Of a stretch of DNA of 64,000 nt, positions 11,801 through 25,400 are shown piece by piece (the stretch's first letter is position 1; every line of letters begins with the position of its first letter). The DNA lies in the NCBI GenBank assembly GCA_009741485.1, contig CM019238.1, forward strand, positions 14,288,438 to 14,352,437, given 5' to 3'. Both the position numbers and the translations under genes were made by a program. The notes below the pieces were generated by a model. The model was not told where the DNA came from, ran no database searches, and saw only the letters and a program-made list of their open reading frames with translations. This DNA is from Malurus cyaneus samueli. Lineage: Eukaryota; Chordata; Aves; Passeriformes; Maluridae.

Positions 11801-14229
11801 AGTTGCCAGCAGTTAACGCTGCCTTCTGCTCAGGTACTCAGTTTTCATTTTAAATGATCCCTCTCCCATTTTGTTCTCTTTCCTACACAGATATTCCTTC
11901 TTTGCCGAAGACACACAAAAAATCACTTGGATTTCTGTTAATGGGGCAGAGGTTTTACCAGACAGGGGGTTTACAGGGTCAGAAGTGGCTGCTCAGGCTG
12001 GCGCTGGGTGAAAAATGCCCTCCATAAACCTGACAGTGGCATTGTTACAGCACCATAAAACCCCAGTCAGGTCCTGTCAGCACAGAAATCCCCGAGTTCC
12101 TCATCTCCCTGTGCCTGCAAAACCTGGCACTTGTTGCTGGGAGGATCTGCACTCCCAGACCAGATCCCAGACTCCCCCACCACGTTCCTCTCCCCATCCC
12201 TGCAAGAGAGCTCAACCCAACTCAACCTCCACTCCACCACTTCTGCTACAATTTCCCCATTTTCCCCATTTTCTGCACTAATTCCCTGGCAGGTTTTTCT
12301 CAGCAGCATTTGCAGGGTGGGCAGGGTTTTCCCTCCTCCTCCTCCTGCCTGGCAAAGAGCCCATCTGGCATCCATGTGGCAGCTCTTGCTAAGTGGGATC
12401 TGGCGGAAAGTGCCACGGTCCCAGTGGCAATCCCCGGCCACACCAGCGCAGGGACTCACACAGAAATCACTTCCAGATTATTTATTTTTGTCCCCCTCGA
12501 AATGTGGAGCATCCCATGTGCATAAAATTCCATTTTCCTGCAACTCACAGTGAGGATAGTCCTTGCAAGGGGCTGCAGGCTCAAGGTGCTGCCTAAACCC
12601 AGCTCAAAGTCCTGCCTAAGCTCAGCTCCAGCTGCATCATCCCAGGGAAAACACACTTGCTACACCCTCAGTTAAAAACTGTTTGGGTTTAATCCATCCC
12701 CTTTAGGACCCTTTGTGTTCCAGGGGGAAGGGAGTCCATACAAACAGACTTTAAAAAAAAAGCATTGCTCACATTTTTTAAAAGTTGCCTCGGGCAGTTA
12801 TAAGTTACATAAAGTTGCTGCTGTTCCTGTTGTGGTTATGCCAAAGTTATCTGAGGTGACTGGCATAAAGTGACAACTCCAAACTTGGGAAATTAAAGGG
12901 CCCAAACGGGGCCTTTTCACATACACAAAATCAGAATATAAACAACTGCCTGAAAATTAAGACATGACTTCATGATTTTATTGCAATCACGGAGATTATC
13001 CTAATATTGTTTACAAAAAATATATAAAATACCTACAGTTAAAACCAGAACAATAACTTGCAGATTTGCAGAGTGTAAAAGAAACTATTCTTGTTTCCAG
13101 TAGTTGCAATCATGAACTTCACTTAGCCTGACACTTGTGTAATAATGTGAATATTTAGCTTTTCTGAGTATTTATTCCCTAAACTCATGACTTCTAGAAA
13201 TCCTTCAAAATCTATCACTTGAGAAAGAGAAGTTAAAATGAGAGATATTCTGGGGAAAATTGCTCCCTTTTCTTAACATTCTTCTTCCCCCCACACACAC
13301 ATTCCCAATTTCCCACACACATCTTTAAGGCACTGCAATGCAAGTTTCAGGAGCTAAATCTACGCCAGAAATCTCAAAGAAAGGCTATTTTAAAATAATC
13401 AAGACAAAAATAAAAGTCATCCCTAACTAAATGCAAAGGCAAAAAGTTGGACATCTTTTGTGTCTTTTATGAGAGTGAGAGAGAGGGGAATGATTAAAAA
13501 TGTACCAAGAGCCCTGAATGCCATTTTACTGTCATTTCCTTTGATTAACCTTCACCTGACCTCAATCCCTAAGGCAATTTCAGTTTCTTTTTGTTCTTCC
13601 ATTTAAATTCTCCACTCCACCAGGTGAGTACAGCCCCGTCACTGCAGAGCGGGTGGGGGGAGGATTGAGCAGAAAATATTGGGTTGTTTCTTTTTTTTCC
13701 TGAGAATCATTTGCAAAAACTTCAACAGGGACAATAACAGGTCACATTTACTCCAATAGTGGGATTTTTACAGTCCCTGTGGAATTAGAGAATGATTTTC
13801 TTTTTTTTTAGGTATTTGTTAAAACAGAGTAGAACCAGTCACACCAGTTCCCACCAGTGCAGGACCTCGGTGATACTGGTCAGTACAACCCCATCATGCT
13901 CACCAACATCCCCACTCTGCATCTCCAATATCTGCTTCCACCTGATTTATAAATCTAACATTCCCACTGGAATGGGGGAAAAAAAAGAAAAAAAGGCAGC
14001 ACAAATAAAAACTTACAAAATAGATTATAAACTCCTGGCAGAAGGAACGGATGCAATGTTTGCACAGGAATCTTTCACTGCAATTCTTTCTTGTTTTAAA
14101 GATCACTGTTTTCCAGCAGGTCTGGTGATCTTGGGGGGTTGAGCAGGAATCATGGAATGCTGCACACTTAAACTGTTCTTTGAGCGTTAATGGGATATAA
14201 AAAAAAAAGGACAAACTGGGATTCAGCAA
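11801..14229. other. gene-free interval
   Basis: A GC-richer part (12000-12640) is followed by AT-rich unique sequence. Frames at 12067-12553 on both strands overlap each other and lack domains. Nothing else is recognised. Confidence 0.65.
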
Positions 14230-14290
14230 AAAAAAAGGACTTGATGGCCTTAAAGGTCTTTTCCAACTAAACATTTCCATGATTCTATAT
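14230..14290 (+). mobile_element. short CR1 LINE 3' end
   Basis: GGACTTGATGGCCTTAAAGG, TCTTTTCCAACTAAACA, TTTCCATGATTCTAT matches the last 60 bp of CR1. An A-rich stretch precedes it. Confidence 0.75.
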
Positions 14291-17200
14291 CCACAAAAAT
14301 CCGGTAGGATCTGTAAATTATGCCTGGTGATGAAATGCTGAGGAATTTTCTGACCATCCTCATCTGTATGAATTGATATGATGCTTAGGCTTCTGATAGC
14401 ACATTTTTAATCTCTCAGCAAAAAAAAAACCAACAAGATTTAACAGTCAAATTAAGCCTAGAACCAAAGTGCTTCATTCCAGCTTGTGCCACTGTACCAG
14501 TTACCTTGAGACAAGGAGATACTTCATCACACATGGCCTTTATTATCATCCCAAAATACATTTTATCCCAGAAGCAGAACTTACAGATTTGATGTAGGCT
14601 TTGCCTTTCTCTGCTGTCAGCCCAAAGTATGATCTGACTGATATTCTGAATATCTCAGTTCCGTACTACTCTCTCTAGAGGAACTTCAGGACAAAAAAAA
14701 AAAAATTAAACTGTCCCAAACTGACACAAACATCAGCATTTATTGCAAACCACCAGGCAAAAAACAAAAACTCTGTTTGGACTAACTGAAATTTTTGTAG
14801 GAATGAATCGTTGGGAAATTTCTTATTTCTTCTGGCCTTTCTAATTTCATTTTCTTGCTATCTCTAAATTAAAAATTGAGATTAAGCGCAGATCTGTTGG
14901 GTTTCAAAATTATAAAATAGATGACCCTGACAATTTTCAAACTTTGTTGTTGTAAGGAGGGGACTCCTTAACTCTGATCCTCTCCTGGGAGTGGTTTTAT
15001 TCTCCACAAACTGGCCCTTCCCGAGAACATGAAGGAGTTACAACAGAAAAATCCTGTAGATCTCAGTCATGAACCGTTTATGATGCTAAATATTTCATAA
15101 TATTCATAAAACACTTCGTAGACACTCCTAAATTTCACATTTCCTCAGCAGCGCTTATCCGAGCGGCGTTTCCTTTGCACTTGGGCACACAAATCCAGCT
15201 CTGGATTGTGTAACCCGGGGAAAATTCTGCAATTCTGCCCAGATTTCCATCCCAACATCTCCTGTGAGCTGTGCAGGGATGTGTCCAGCCCCTGAGTGAC
15301 GGATGCACTCACCTGAGAGGCTCCGGTGGAGGAACCGGGGGATCGGAAAGCGCCTCGGGGAGGGAGGTCAGGTGAAGGTTAATCGAAGGAAATGACAGTT
15401 TGATGGTATGCACGGCCCTGGAGATCACATATGGGGATCTGGCTGGGAAATATTTAACTGTTTTATCTCTATTTAGGCAGAAAGCAAAATAAAGAGCACG
15501 AAAAAGCAGAAGACACGGATGGCCCTGAGCCTGGCAGGGCTGGCACCGGTGGGATGCAAATATTCCAGTTGGGAGGCACAGAAAGCCAAAAAGTGCCAAT
15601 TCCTCTCGTGGTTTCATTTATATCAAACATTTCACTGCCATAAAACACAGCACAGTAGCCTGGCAGGCAGGGGAATTCAATAAACCTCTCGTTTACCTTG
15701 CTCCCATGTTTATCCCAATATTTATTATTCTTCTCCCAAAACAGGTGCTGGAGTTAAGAGGGGAAACCACAGCTGGAAAATGCTGTGGGAGCCTCAGACT
15801 TATCTGTGTCTTGTAATGAACTTGGCCTGGTCACATTCCTGCTTTGTTTACGTTTCCTTTCCAATAATTTTCGTGCACTCAGAATTTTACTTTCAAGAGT
15901 TCTTTCAAAACCTGATTTTAAGCTTCCATGGGATTTTCAAATACTCTCTCCTCAAATATTTAATCATGAAATTTATTCTAGTATTTGTCCTCAATTAATT
16001 GGGGAATTAAACCAATACCACCTGACTGATCAATCACAAATACACAACACACCCTGAATTCTGATTTCTACTTTTGATTAACAAAAAAAAAAAACCCCGA
16101 CCGATAGAAAAATTTTGAGAAACCTGGTTTTTTTCACCCTTCCTGCAGAATAAGAGGCAAAATTCACCGAGTGAATTATTAATTCTGAGTTATTCATCCA
16201 GCCCTACTAAAAACTAATCTGTTTCTTTTTTTTAAGCATCAAAAAGGTCTTTCAAACGGTGGTTGCAATAATGAAATATGGCAGCAGATCTTGAAACGTG
16301 CCCTTAGCCGGGCTGCGGATACGGAAAAGGTTACGGAACCAGAGTTATTAATCCCCATCACTCTGACAATTGATTTTGAACACAGTCTGTTGGAGTCTTT
16401 ATAATGCAAGATCATAAATGTTCAGAACTAATTTATTGCTCTTTGTTCCACCTGGCAAAAACACACTGTCAGATTGAGTTGTGCTGACACAACAGCGTGG
16501 AGAAGGATTTAAGTCATAGTTTTATCCACATTTGTGAATTTGTTTGCTATACCTGAGTGTGATCAGGAAAAAAGGGATTTAGGAACATTCATGAAGGAGT
16601 TAAAACATCCATAAAGAAGGAAAAACAGAGGACGAGGTTAGGCTGCTTTTGATAAATGGGAAATGTTTGCACAAATAGCCATACATTTGAAATTTAACAG
16701 GGAAAAGTCCTTGTTTGGATTTGTCAGCATTGATATTTTTGGTTTGCACCTTTTTCCCTGGTATCTCTCAGATTTCCATAAGTAAACATGTGAAAACATT
16801 TGCTTTATTCACATATTGACTTCCACACCAGGCAAGGATTCCCCACACACCAACGAAGGACATGCAAAACATCTCATCCTACGTGGCTTATTCCCTTTTT
16901 TTCAATCAGTAATTTCAGAGCCTGAACCAATTCCATTCGTCCTGAAAATTCCTCAATTTGACTTTTCTGCTTGCAGCAGTTGCCACCACTCCTGTCCATG
17001 CCAGGGAAGTGCCAATCCCAAACAGGGACAAAGCAGGAAAGGAAAGGAGAAGGAACCCCTTCACACTGACATAAAACACTCATTTGTAAAGATTAAGAGG
17101 TTTTTTTAGGGATCAAAAAGAATATATTACAAGGAAGCTTATTTTAATAATTGTACCCTGTTCCATAGACCAAGAATTCCATAATGGATGAATTACAAGG

Positions 17201-19627
17201 TTTCCAAAGCCCTGCCTAAGCAGGGAACTGAAACATGAAAAACAGAGATGAGGAAGAAAAACCAAAGAGAGTTTCCACATCAAAAGTGCTCCTATCCCAA
17301 TTTCTGCTTCCCAGTCTCCAAAGTACTTTTTTCAGTAGAAAGACAAACTTGTAAAATTACCATTCTTTTCAAAATAACCACACAATACTTCTTTAATGAC
17401 ACTTTCCCCTCTTACAGACTCTACAGTCCAAGAATATAAACTTCGTCCTTCCATTATCTGGGGGCAGAATCATTTAATTGTCCTGGCAAGTTTATTCCTT
17501 TTGAATTCTTATTTTTTACCATGATGATGAGCTAGGAGAGCCGTGGCTGCATGCTAAAACTGCTGCATTCAGGACTTGTAGGCATCTGTATGATATTGAA
17601 ATTAATTTCCAGTATAAAACAGTTAACAGAATAACCCCAGATAAAGGCAAATATAATATTAATTCCATTCTTTTTGTTGGCAATGTTGTAAAGTCCATTG
17701 CTCAAGTAAAGAGCACTTTGCTGAGCCAGATACAAATTAATTTTAGCATTCTTCTTCAAATAGGAATTTCATAAGTCAAGTAAAGGCTACAACAGCTTTG
17801 AAACATTTCGGTGATTGTTTTAATTACCCATCATAGAGCTGTGAGACACTGCAGAGGGAGGGGTGCAGAGGGGAGGGAGAACAACACCTGGCCTATTAAC
17901 AATTGTTTTTTTCTGACATAAAGAAGAAAAAATACTTTCCAAGCCCTCAGACCAACAAAAAGCTCAACAAAGTCAACACAGATCGGGGTTTTGTCGCTGT
18001 ATTAATGCTGTGATTTTATCCTGGACTACGTGTTCTTATTCTGTCAATAACAACTTGGGCTGTTAAATAAACCCACCAAATCTCCAAACATTAAATATAT
18101 GAATTCTGACAGCTTTAAAGCTTGTTTTTCCACCCAAAGCTGATGCACACGTGGGGCTGCTTTCCAGGGTCTGGCTCTACAGCAAATAAAAGGTGCTTTG
18201 CTTTTACCACAGCACCAACAAAAAAAAAAAAAAAAAAAAAAAAGTATATCTTTGTCATTCCGACCCTAAATAGAATTGAAACTGGAGGTTATTGGACTGC
18301 TGCTGGCCTTTGAACACTCAGCACCTCGGGAATCAGAAGTGCTGGGGTAAAAAAAAGCCCCCTCAGATGCAGAGTTGTCATCCCCACCCTCCATCTGTGG
18401 CCGTGCTGGGAGGAAGTGCTGACCCCATCATTCCACCGTAAACACTGCCGGAATCAACAACAACAAATCCAGAAATGAGAAAGGAAACGGGGTGTCAGGA
18501 GTCAGGTCAGCCCATTTTATTTGCACATGTGTCAGTAAAGATAGAAGGAATCGCTGAATTAAATTAAATCAAAGCAAACCTGCTAATTAAAACAGCTAAA
18601 ATTATGTTTGTGAAGATGTGTGACTGGTTTCCTGCTTATCTGCAAATAAGCCTCCCCATAATATAAACATGTTTCTATCTCCACTTCATTTATAATAAGT
18701 CTTTAGGCAGATTGTAATTAGTATTTTGAGTTTCTAATGGAAGATCTATTGTGCTGCTGGAGCAATATTTTCCCTGACCATCAAAATACTGATTATTTCT
18801 GCTTCAGTCTCGAGGGTTCTCACCTGTTCTTCTCATGCTGGTCAAAATCTCGCATCCAATTTATCAGAATCAAATTGTTTGGGTATTTGTCTGAGCACCA
18901 TCATCTTCATAACGTATTGCTTGCAGTTAACCACTGTTTTCAACTCCACCTACAAGCCAAACCAGAAATTATTACCAGTTCTGCTTCAATTTATCCTGCA
19001 GTTGGATTTTCATCCAACATTTAAAGAATGATTATGATAGGGAATGGGAAAATGGAGTCAAACAGAAGTTTTGCATGGACAAAAAAATGGTGCTATTTAC
19101 AAAAATCAACTTTTTGTTTCTGTTTTACTTATTCCCAAGTTTGCAGAGCATAATTTTACACAAACCCAATTACATAGCTCAGTGATTTACTGGCAAAGCT
19201 GGCCAGGAGAAAATTATCTGGCTTTAGCTAATGTGTGTGCCTATTTACAATCAAAACAAACGCAGAGAAAATTGCAAAATGGCCACGAAGAAAAAAAAAT
19301 TGTCACGTCAGAAACGCACCAGAGGTGACACAGTCTGCCAGCTGAAAAAAGTTCACCTTGGATCATAATTTCACTGGATGGGAGACAAACTGAGGTTGGG
19401 GGTCATGATCCAGCCTCTCAGATCAGGCACTATTTATTTATCCCAGTATTTACCTCAAAGCGTTTCTGGGGTTTTACTGCTTTGGAAAGAGTGGTGTTTT
19501 CTTTTTGCCCTTTCCATCCTTTTTTTAGGGATTACTCTGCACAGTTAACGGGTGTGTGGGTTCTATTCACCGGGGTTACTCAGCTGTTTACAGCTCCCCT
19601 GGCACTGGGCAGGTTTTGGGGGGGCAG
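14291..19627. other. gene-free AT-rich interval with candidate conserved elements
   Basis: No coding signal. Repeat-free TAATTA/ATTA-rich stretches at about 16130-16500 and 18480-18735 look like candidate developmental enhancers. A perfect octamer ATGCAAAT lies at 15554-15561. The A24 run at 18220 is listed separately. Confidence 0.6.
18120..18243 (+). repeat. A24 run preceded by AATAAA, possible retrocopy tail
   Basis: A run of 24 As (18220-18243) is preceded, about 30 bp upstream, by AAATAAAA (about 18184-18191), the layout of a reverse-transcribed mRNA 3' end. I do not recognise the 100 bp upstream as any gene, and I found no target-site duplication. A simple A-run is the alternative. Confidence 0.3.
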
Positions 19628-19758
19628 GTTTGGGATGCAGGTGTAGATTTTGGGATGCGGGTTTTGGTATGTGGGTTTGGGATGTGGGATTTGTGACGAG
19701 GGATTTGGGATGTGGGATTTGGGATGCAGGTTTTGGGATGTGAGTTTTGGGATGCAGG
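19628..19758. repeat. minisatellite with 13-14-bp GGGATGYGGGTTTT-like unit
   Basis: About nine imperfect copies of TTTGGGATGTGGG-type units occur with A/G variation. One strand is G-rich, so G-quadruplex formation is possible. Open frames over this stretch are repeat artefacts. Confidence 0.85.
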
Positions 19759-22103
19759 GCTACAAGTCCACAGAGCTGCCTGTGCATCCCAGTAACGGGG
19801 GCTGAGCAGATTTTGGGATCTTGGAGAAGATCATAACCTGCACTGATATCTGTGTTTTATTTATGCTGACAAATCCTATGGTTTTTGTTGTTGAACCCTT
19901 TCTGACCCAACACAGAACACCTCGAGGGAAGCACGGGATCTTTTTCCATTCGTAGTGAGTGAAATTTCTGAGACAAAAATATAAACCAAACCTTTAGGTG
20001 TTTTGATCACACTGCAAATGATTTCAGATTATTGTATCATTTTCCCTGGCTCTTGGCCCAACCCTTCAGTCAGAGACTTTGCTGGACGTGGCCCAGAGTT
20101 CATTTACTCCTTCACCTCCAAGCAACAGCTTCCTAAAAATACAGCAAATTGCAAATAGGCTAAACACCAAATTTCTCTGTAATTGCATGTGCCAGCACTA
20201 AGTCCTCCATCAATAAGGAACCCCACTGATGTCAGCAGGACTTGTGACAACACAAGATTTGCCTCCCTTCAGCACAGCTCTGGAACCGGATCGTGGGCGA
20301 GCACATTTGAATGATGTGGATTATATATGATTAAACAGATTTGGATTAAATCACAGCAATGGTTGTCTCCTCAAGAACACCCTGTAGGGACCACACGGAT
20401 GTGCAGCAATCAAGGTGACCTTACAGACTTTTTCAGCCCAGAGCAAACTCTGAACAACTTCAGGGATTATTTTTATTTTTTTTAGCTCTGCAAAGATCAG
20501 TTTGCAAAATGTAAGGAGTTAAAACGCTGCTGTCCTGATGAAGAGTTTTCACGCCTTAAAATTATGATTTGGGTGACAAAGAGAAATTTTTCTTGCAGGG
20601 GAAGCCAATCTGAGCTCAACTCCTTGAACTTTGTTTGGTTCATCAGGATGGAAAACACGGCTGGCTCTGCCTTGTCCTAACATAGGGAAATTCAAATAAG
20701 GGAGAATGATGTCTGAATGCAGAAATCCACCAAAATGACACCAAATCCTAGCTCACCCTCCACTGCATCGCTGCATTATCTCACATAATTGTTTAAAAAT
20801 ATCCCTAAAAAATCTTAGTTTTTATTGCTATGGTCAGTCTCCATTTAACCCAAAAACACAATCTCTAATTTCTTATAGAAACGAGCAGTAGGATCAACCA
20901 TAAATTACAGAAACTGCTTTCTTCCTTGCTGGAGAACACAGCCGGGAAGAAAAACTGGAGAAATGACTCTACAGTAACTTCTACCTCACTCTAGCAGGAG
21001 TTTGACTCCAAATGCTTCCCATGATTCTGGAATTCCTCAACCCTTGAGCAGCCTGGGAGCATCTCCCTGCGGATGCTGATCCACAGCCCCGGATCTCACA
21101 CAAGCAACTTTTGGCAAAGGCACCCACAGAGGTCATGAGGGAGGGAGGCAAAAAGGCCGAGCGGATATGAAAAGAGCCAGGTTGCCAAATTCCGAGGGTT
21201 TGGCAGAGAAACAGAGATAAACTAATCAGCAGAGCAGCTTTCCTGCGCCGAGGCTTTCCGAGCTCCACGAGGAACCCCGCGCTTCTCTCCTTTGGATTAA
21301 GAAACCCGGGAGTTCCTGGATCCAGTGATAACATTGAAGAGGGAAAAGGAGAATGAGGGAAAGTAATGGGAATTCTTTACTGAAGTTTGCTTCGAGTTAT
21401 CCAGCAGCTCAGGAAGGTTTTCAGCCTGAGATATTTTATAAAAATTTCCAAAGGCTCGGGAAGGCTCGGGGGTGGGAAGCTGTTATATAATCCCTTAACA
21501 CCTCCCCGAGTTTGTGCTGCTTTCTCTCCCACGTGGACCCCGTAGTAAACATTGTGCTCTGAACCTCTGGATTCACTCTGGAGCTGCAGGACTGGGCTCG
21601 AGCAGCCAAGCTGTGGTGGAGCCACAGGTCTGGAAACTTCCTCGCCTTTAGCATCATCCTCTCCCACCCCGTCCTCTCCTCCACCAAGGACATTTTTAGT
21701 AAGATTGCTCTGCAGCTAATTGCATTGCCATGGCATCCGAGCACCACACAGTCACGAGACCTTCCTCTTTTAACAGCCCTGGGCTTTGCAGGGAGGAGTT
21801 CACAGGGAAACATCGCTTCATTTGGGGAGCTGAGGGACTGGGTCAGAGCCTGTGCCCAGCACCAGGCAGAGAATGCCCAGTGCCATAGTGACCAGGACAC
21901 CACAGTAGGTGTGTGGCACCAGCTCAGCCAGCCCTGTGCCCTCAGAGCAGCTCCCAGCAGGCAGCACTGGGGCTCCAAGAGGAAACCTTGAGGAAAGAGA
22001 GACAAAAACCAGCTCATCAAGGGTGCTCTGCATCTTCCAGCAGTGCCAGCAGCGCTCACTGCAGTGCCAGGCTCAGCTGGTGACAGCAGAGCCCTTCTGC
22101 AGG
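19759..22103. other. gene-free interval between two minisatellites
   Basis: AT-rich to 20.9 kb, then moderately GC-rich. Long minus-strand frames at 21.4-22.06 kb overlap plus-strand frames and have no recognisable domains. Nothing else is seen. Confidence 0.6.
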
Positions 22104-22403
22104 AGCCCTGGTGCCCTGCTGTGCACCATCAGGGAGATTTTGGGGCATTCTGGAGCCCTGGTGCCGAGTTGTACACAGACAGGGAGATTTTGGGACATTC
22201 TGGAGCCCTGGTGCCCTGCTGTGCATGGGCAGGGAGATTTTGGGGCAGCCTGGGGCCCTGGTGCCCTGCTGTGCACAGACAGGGAGATTTTGGGGCAGTC
22301 TGGGGTCCTGGTGCCCTGCTGTGCACAGACAGAGAGATTTTGGGGCAGCCGGGGGTCCTGGTGCCCTGTTTTGCACAGACAGAGAGATTTTGGGGCATTC
22401 TGG
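22104..22403. repeat. 50-bp minisatellite, six tandem units
   Basis: Six head-to-tail units of exactly 50 bp start at 22104, 22154, 22204, 22254, 22304 and 22354. Core wording is CCCTGGTGCCCTGCTGTGCA followed by CAGGGAGATTTTGGGGCA. Units differ by a few substitutions. Because 50 is not a multiple of three and the unit lacks stops in most frames, long frames are open in several frames on both strands; these are not genes. Confidence 0.97.
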
Positions 22404-25400
22404 CCCCAGGCAGATCTCGCCCTGCCCATGGAGAGAGGGCGATGCCCACGCTGACCATCACAGCCCGGGCTCTGTTTGTTCTGCACCAAACACATTTCTG
22501 TGTTCCTGGGCTGTCACCAGAGCCCCCCTGAGCAGTGCCCGTGCCCAGCCCGGGGCTGGGGGTGCCCTGGGTGTTCCCCACACGGTGCTCCCTGATCTGA
22601 TGCTCTCACAGGCGATGGCCTCAGGTGACACATGCCACCTGGATGTCCCACGTGTCCTCACTCCCCTGACCTTGCCTGGAACTTGGCTTGCCCGAGACAG
22701 CTCCTCTGATCCCTTCCAGCTCTTCAAGAGCAGAGCACTCACTCAAAGATGTGTTTGCCCCGTGCTATTCCTCTGCACAGAACCGAATCACTCGCTATTT
22801 CTGATTTCTCTCACCAGTTTCTCTCATCTGTTTCTGTTTTCTCCCTCTAACAGATTCTTTAGTCACATCTGTGCTATTGGAAGGGTTTGGCCATGACTTA
22901 CTGCAGCCTGTTGTTTATTTGCCTGTTACTGCTATCAGATCAGATGAAAACTCTGTGTTATCTCTGGTGTCACCACCTCTCACTGCTCTGATGTTCCAAT
23001 GTTTCCTGCGCAGCATTTTCACCGGGTAATTATTTTTAAAAATGTGTATAAATATGTAAAATAATAAGCAGCTGCACCAAAACCTGGAGTGAGGGGATTA
23101 AGCCCCACTCACAAAAAACACACCCTGGGCAGTCCCACCTCCAGCCACTCCACCAGGAGGGAAACAGGCTCACCCACAGCAGTTTGACAGGCTCCTAATT
23201 TATTCAATTAACAATAAACTCACAGTACTGCGTCCCGAACCTGTCAGCCAGCTGAACTGACACAGCCAGCTGAATACTAAAATCTATTCTGCCACTGAAC
23301 TACCTTGGAGCTGAGGGCTGCTTAAATGGAGAGTGGACCCAAAATAGCCACGAGGAAAGGACTTTGGCCCAAGGTTTAACTCGCTGGAGGGCTCACAGAG
23401 GTGACAAAACTTGTTCCAGCCTGTGCCAAAAAGCCATGGACATCACGTTGTCAGTCTGCTCTACATTACTCAACATGCAATGCTTGCTGTGGCAGACAGA
23501 TTAATTAACAGAGATAACAGAAACAGTAGTATATAATCATAAAAGAGAGAGCTGAAACCACAAAGGACTACAGCCTCCCCATGGCACAGCAGTGATTTTT
23601 TTTTTTTTTTTTGAGTGTCCGTCTTTTTCAGCATTTTTAGAGGAATAGCAGTCAGTCAGATAGAGCCACGGATAATCAGCGGTGGATAAAGAAAACCCTT
23701 CTCCTGACAATCAGCATCTACACTTTAAGCTGCAGAAGAAACAGCTGCCTGGCTGTTCATTAGAGAAGGGATTTGCCAAACACCCTCCCCGGTGCTCTGT
23801 TATGCAAGGTAGCACGATGTGCGCTCTCTCCTTCCTCAGAGATGCAGCCGAAAAGCGCCCGTATTTAGTCCTCCCATCCCCCTAAATCTTCTCCACAAAG
23901 GACACTGTCACCACCAAAGCTCTGCAACAAGGATCGTTTATATATCTGACAACCTTTAAACCCCCAAAGAAAGGCAGAGGGAAGCGGTAAAGCTCTCTGA
24001 AGGGCTCTTTGGTGGAACAAGCAGAATTATGAGCAGCAGGAGAAATATGAGTAATTAAGACAACAGTATATCTATATCTTACAGCTGACAGAGTGAAGCT
24101 GCAAGTTAGCTCTGGGCAAGATGTTAGCAGAGGAAAAGAACTGAGCAGGCTGTTTCTCATGTTAGATTTGAAAAGCCAGCCCAGGAAAAAGGCTAAAGGG
24201 ACAATTTCATTAAAAAGAAGGAAGTAGGTTGGATTAAGAGAGCAGTTAGATGCAGACTTGTAACATTAAAGGAGCAGGTCAACAGCTCTCTGTCACAAGA
24301 CAAGCAATCATTTGGGGAATCAGCAGAGGTGCCACTCTCGCTGTTCTTGAAAGAAAACGCTCTTAAATTATCTATGGGTGGCTCATACAGAAAATTAATG
24401 CTGAGGAATTGCACAAGCGGCACAAAACAAAGCCCTGGGGTGCAGGAGAGCAGAGCACAGCGAGCCGGGATGTTTGACACCAAACAGCCCCAAAACAAGG
24501 GCTGGTTTAGGGCAGTGAGCACCGAGCAGAGCCAGCATGGGGGGCAAAGCACAGCTCTGTGCCTGCACTGCCCGGGCTGAGCTGGGGCTGGAGGCAGCGA
24601 GGGAAGGGCCAGAGCTGCTCCCACACCACGGCCCCGCTGAGCAGAGCATCCCCCGGACCGGAGCCTTTCCCCAGCCCCGATCTCCGCACGCTCCGGCGAT
24701 TCCCAGCTGCCAGGACAGCCCTTTGTGGCTGCAGCAGCAGCAGCAGCATGGTTTATGGCAGCCCCGGGGCTGTGTTTTCCATCTAGGATATAGAAGTGAA
24801 TTAGTGGAAAATTTGAGCTTACACAAATCACGGAGCCAGCGCGCAGTTTGCGGCCGGGCAGCTTTTTCTCGGGGCTCAATTCACAGCCACAAAGTGCGGG
24901 GGATGCATCCTTGGGTCCTGTGCTGGGTTTGGAGCTGGGAAGGGAAGGGCTGCTGGATGAGAGGAGGGAAAACACCCAGGGCAGCTTCCCTGTGATCCCA
25001 GATTAATTGCGCGGCTGGAACATTCACCCGGCGCTCCAGGGATGTTGGGAAGGAGCCTCCCTCGCCCCCCAGGCTCCATCTGCACGGAGCAGGAGATGGG
25101 AATTGCCCCCAGCGCTGCAGAAACGGCAGAGGGGCTGCTCCAAATTCCCATTTTCATAAACAAGAGCAGCATTTCCCCCCACGATAAGAGCTGGGGCGAA
25201 GGCAGAGCCAAAGGGCACCCAACGAGGGTCACCAGCTGCAGGTGCTGCTGCCACCCAAGGAGAGGAGCTCCAGCCTGCAGTGGGATGGGATCAGGAGAGC
25301 CTGGCAGGTGCCAAAACCTCTGGGTTTCAAGGGATTGTCCTGGGGTTTCCCTCCCAGCATTTAGGACATCCCAGTTCCCGGCCAAGCTCCTCCCTGCTGT

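Noticed and set aside
22043..22896. Long frames (up to 261 codons) on both strands near 22 kb
   Set aside because: Produced by the 50-bp tandem repeat; frames on both strands repeat the same short peptide in shifted phases.
24193..24975. 260-codon minus-strand frame
   Set aside because: No recognisable domain, overlapped by open frames on the other strand; GC-richer non-coding sequence.
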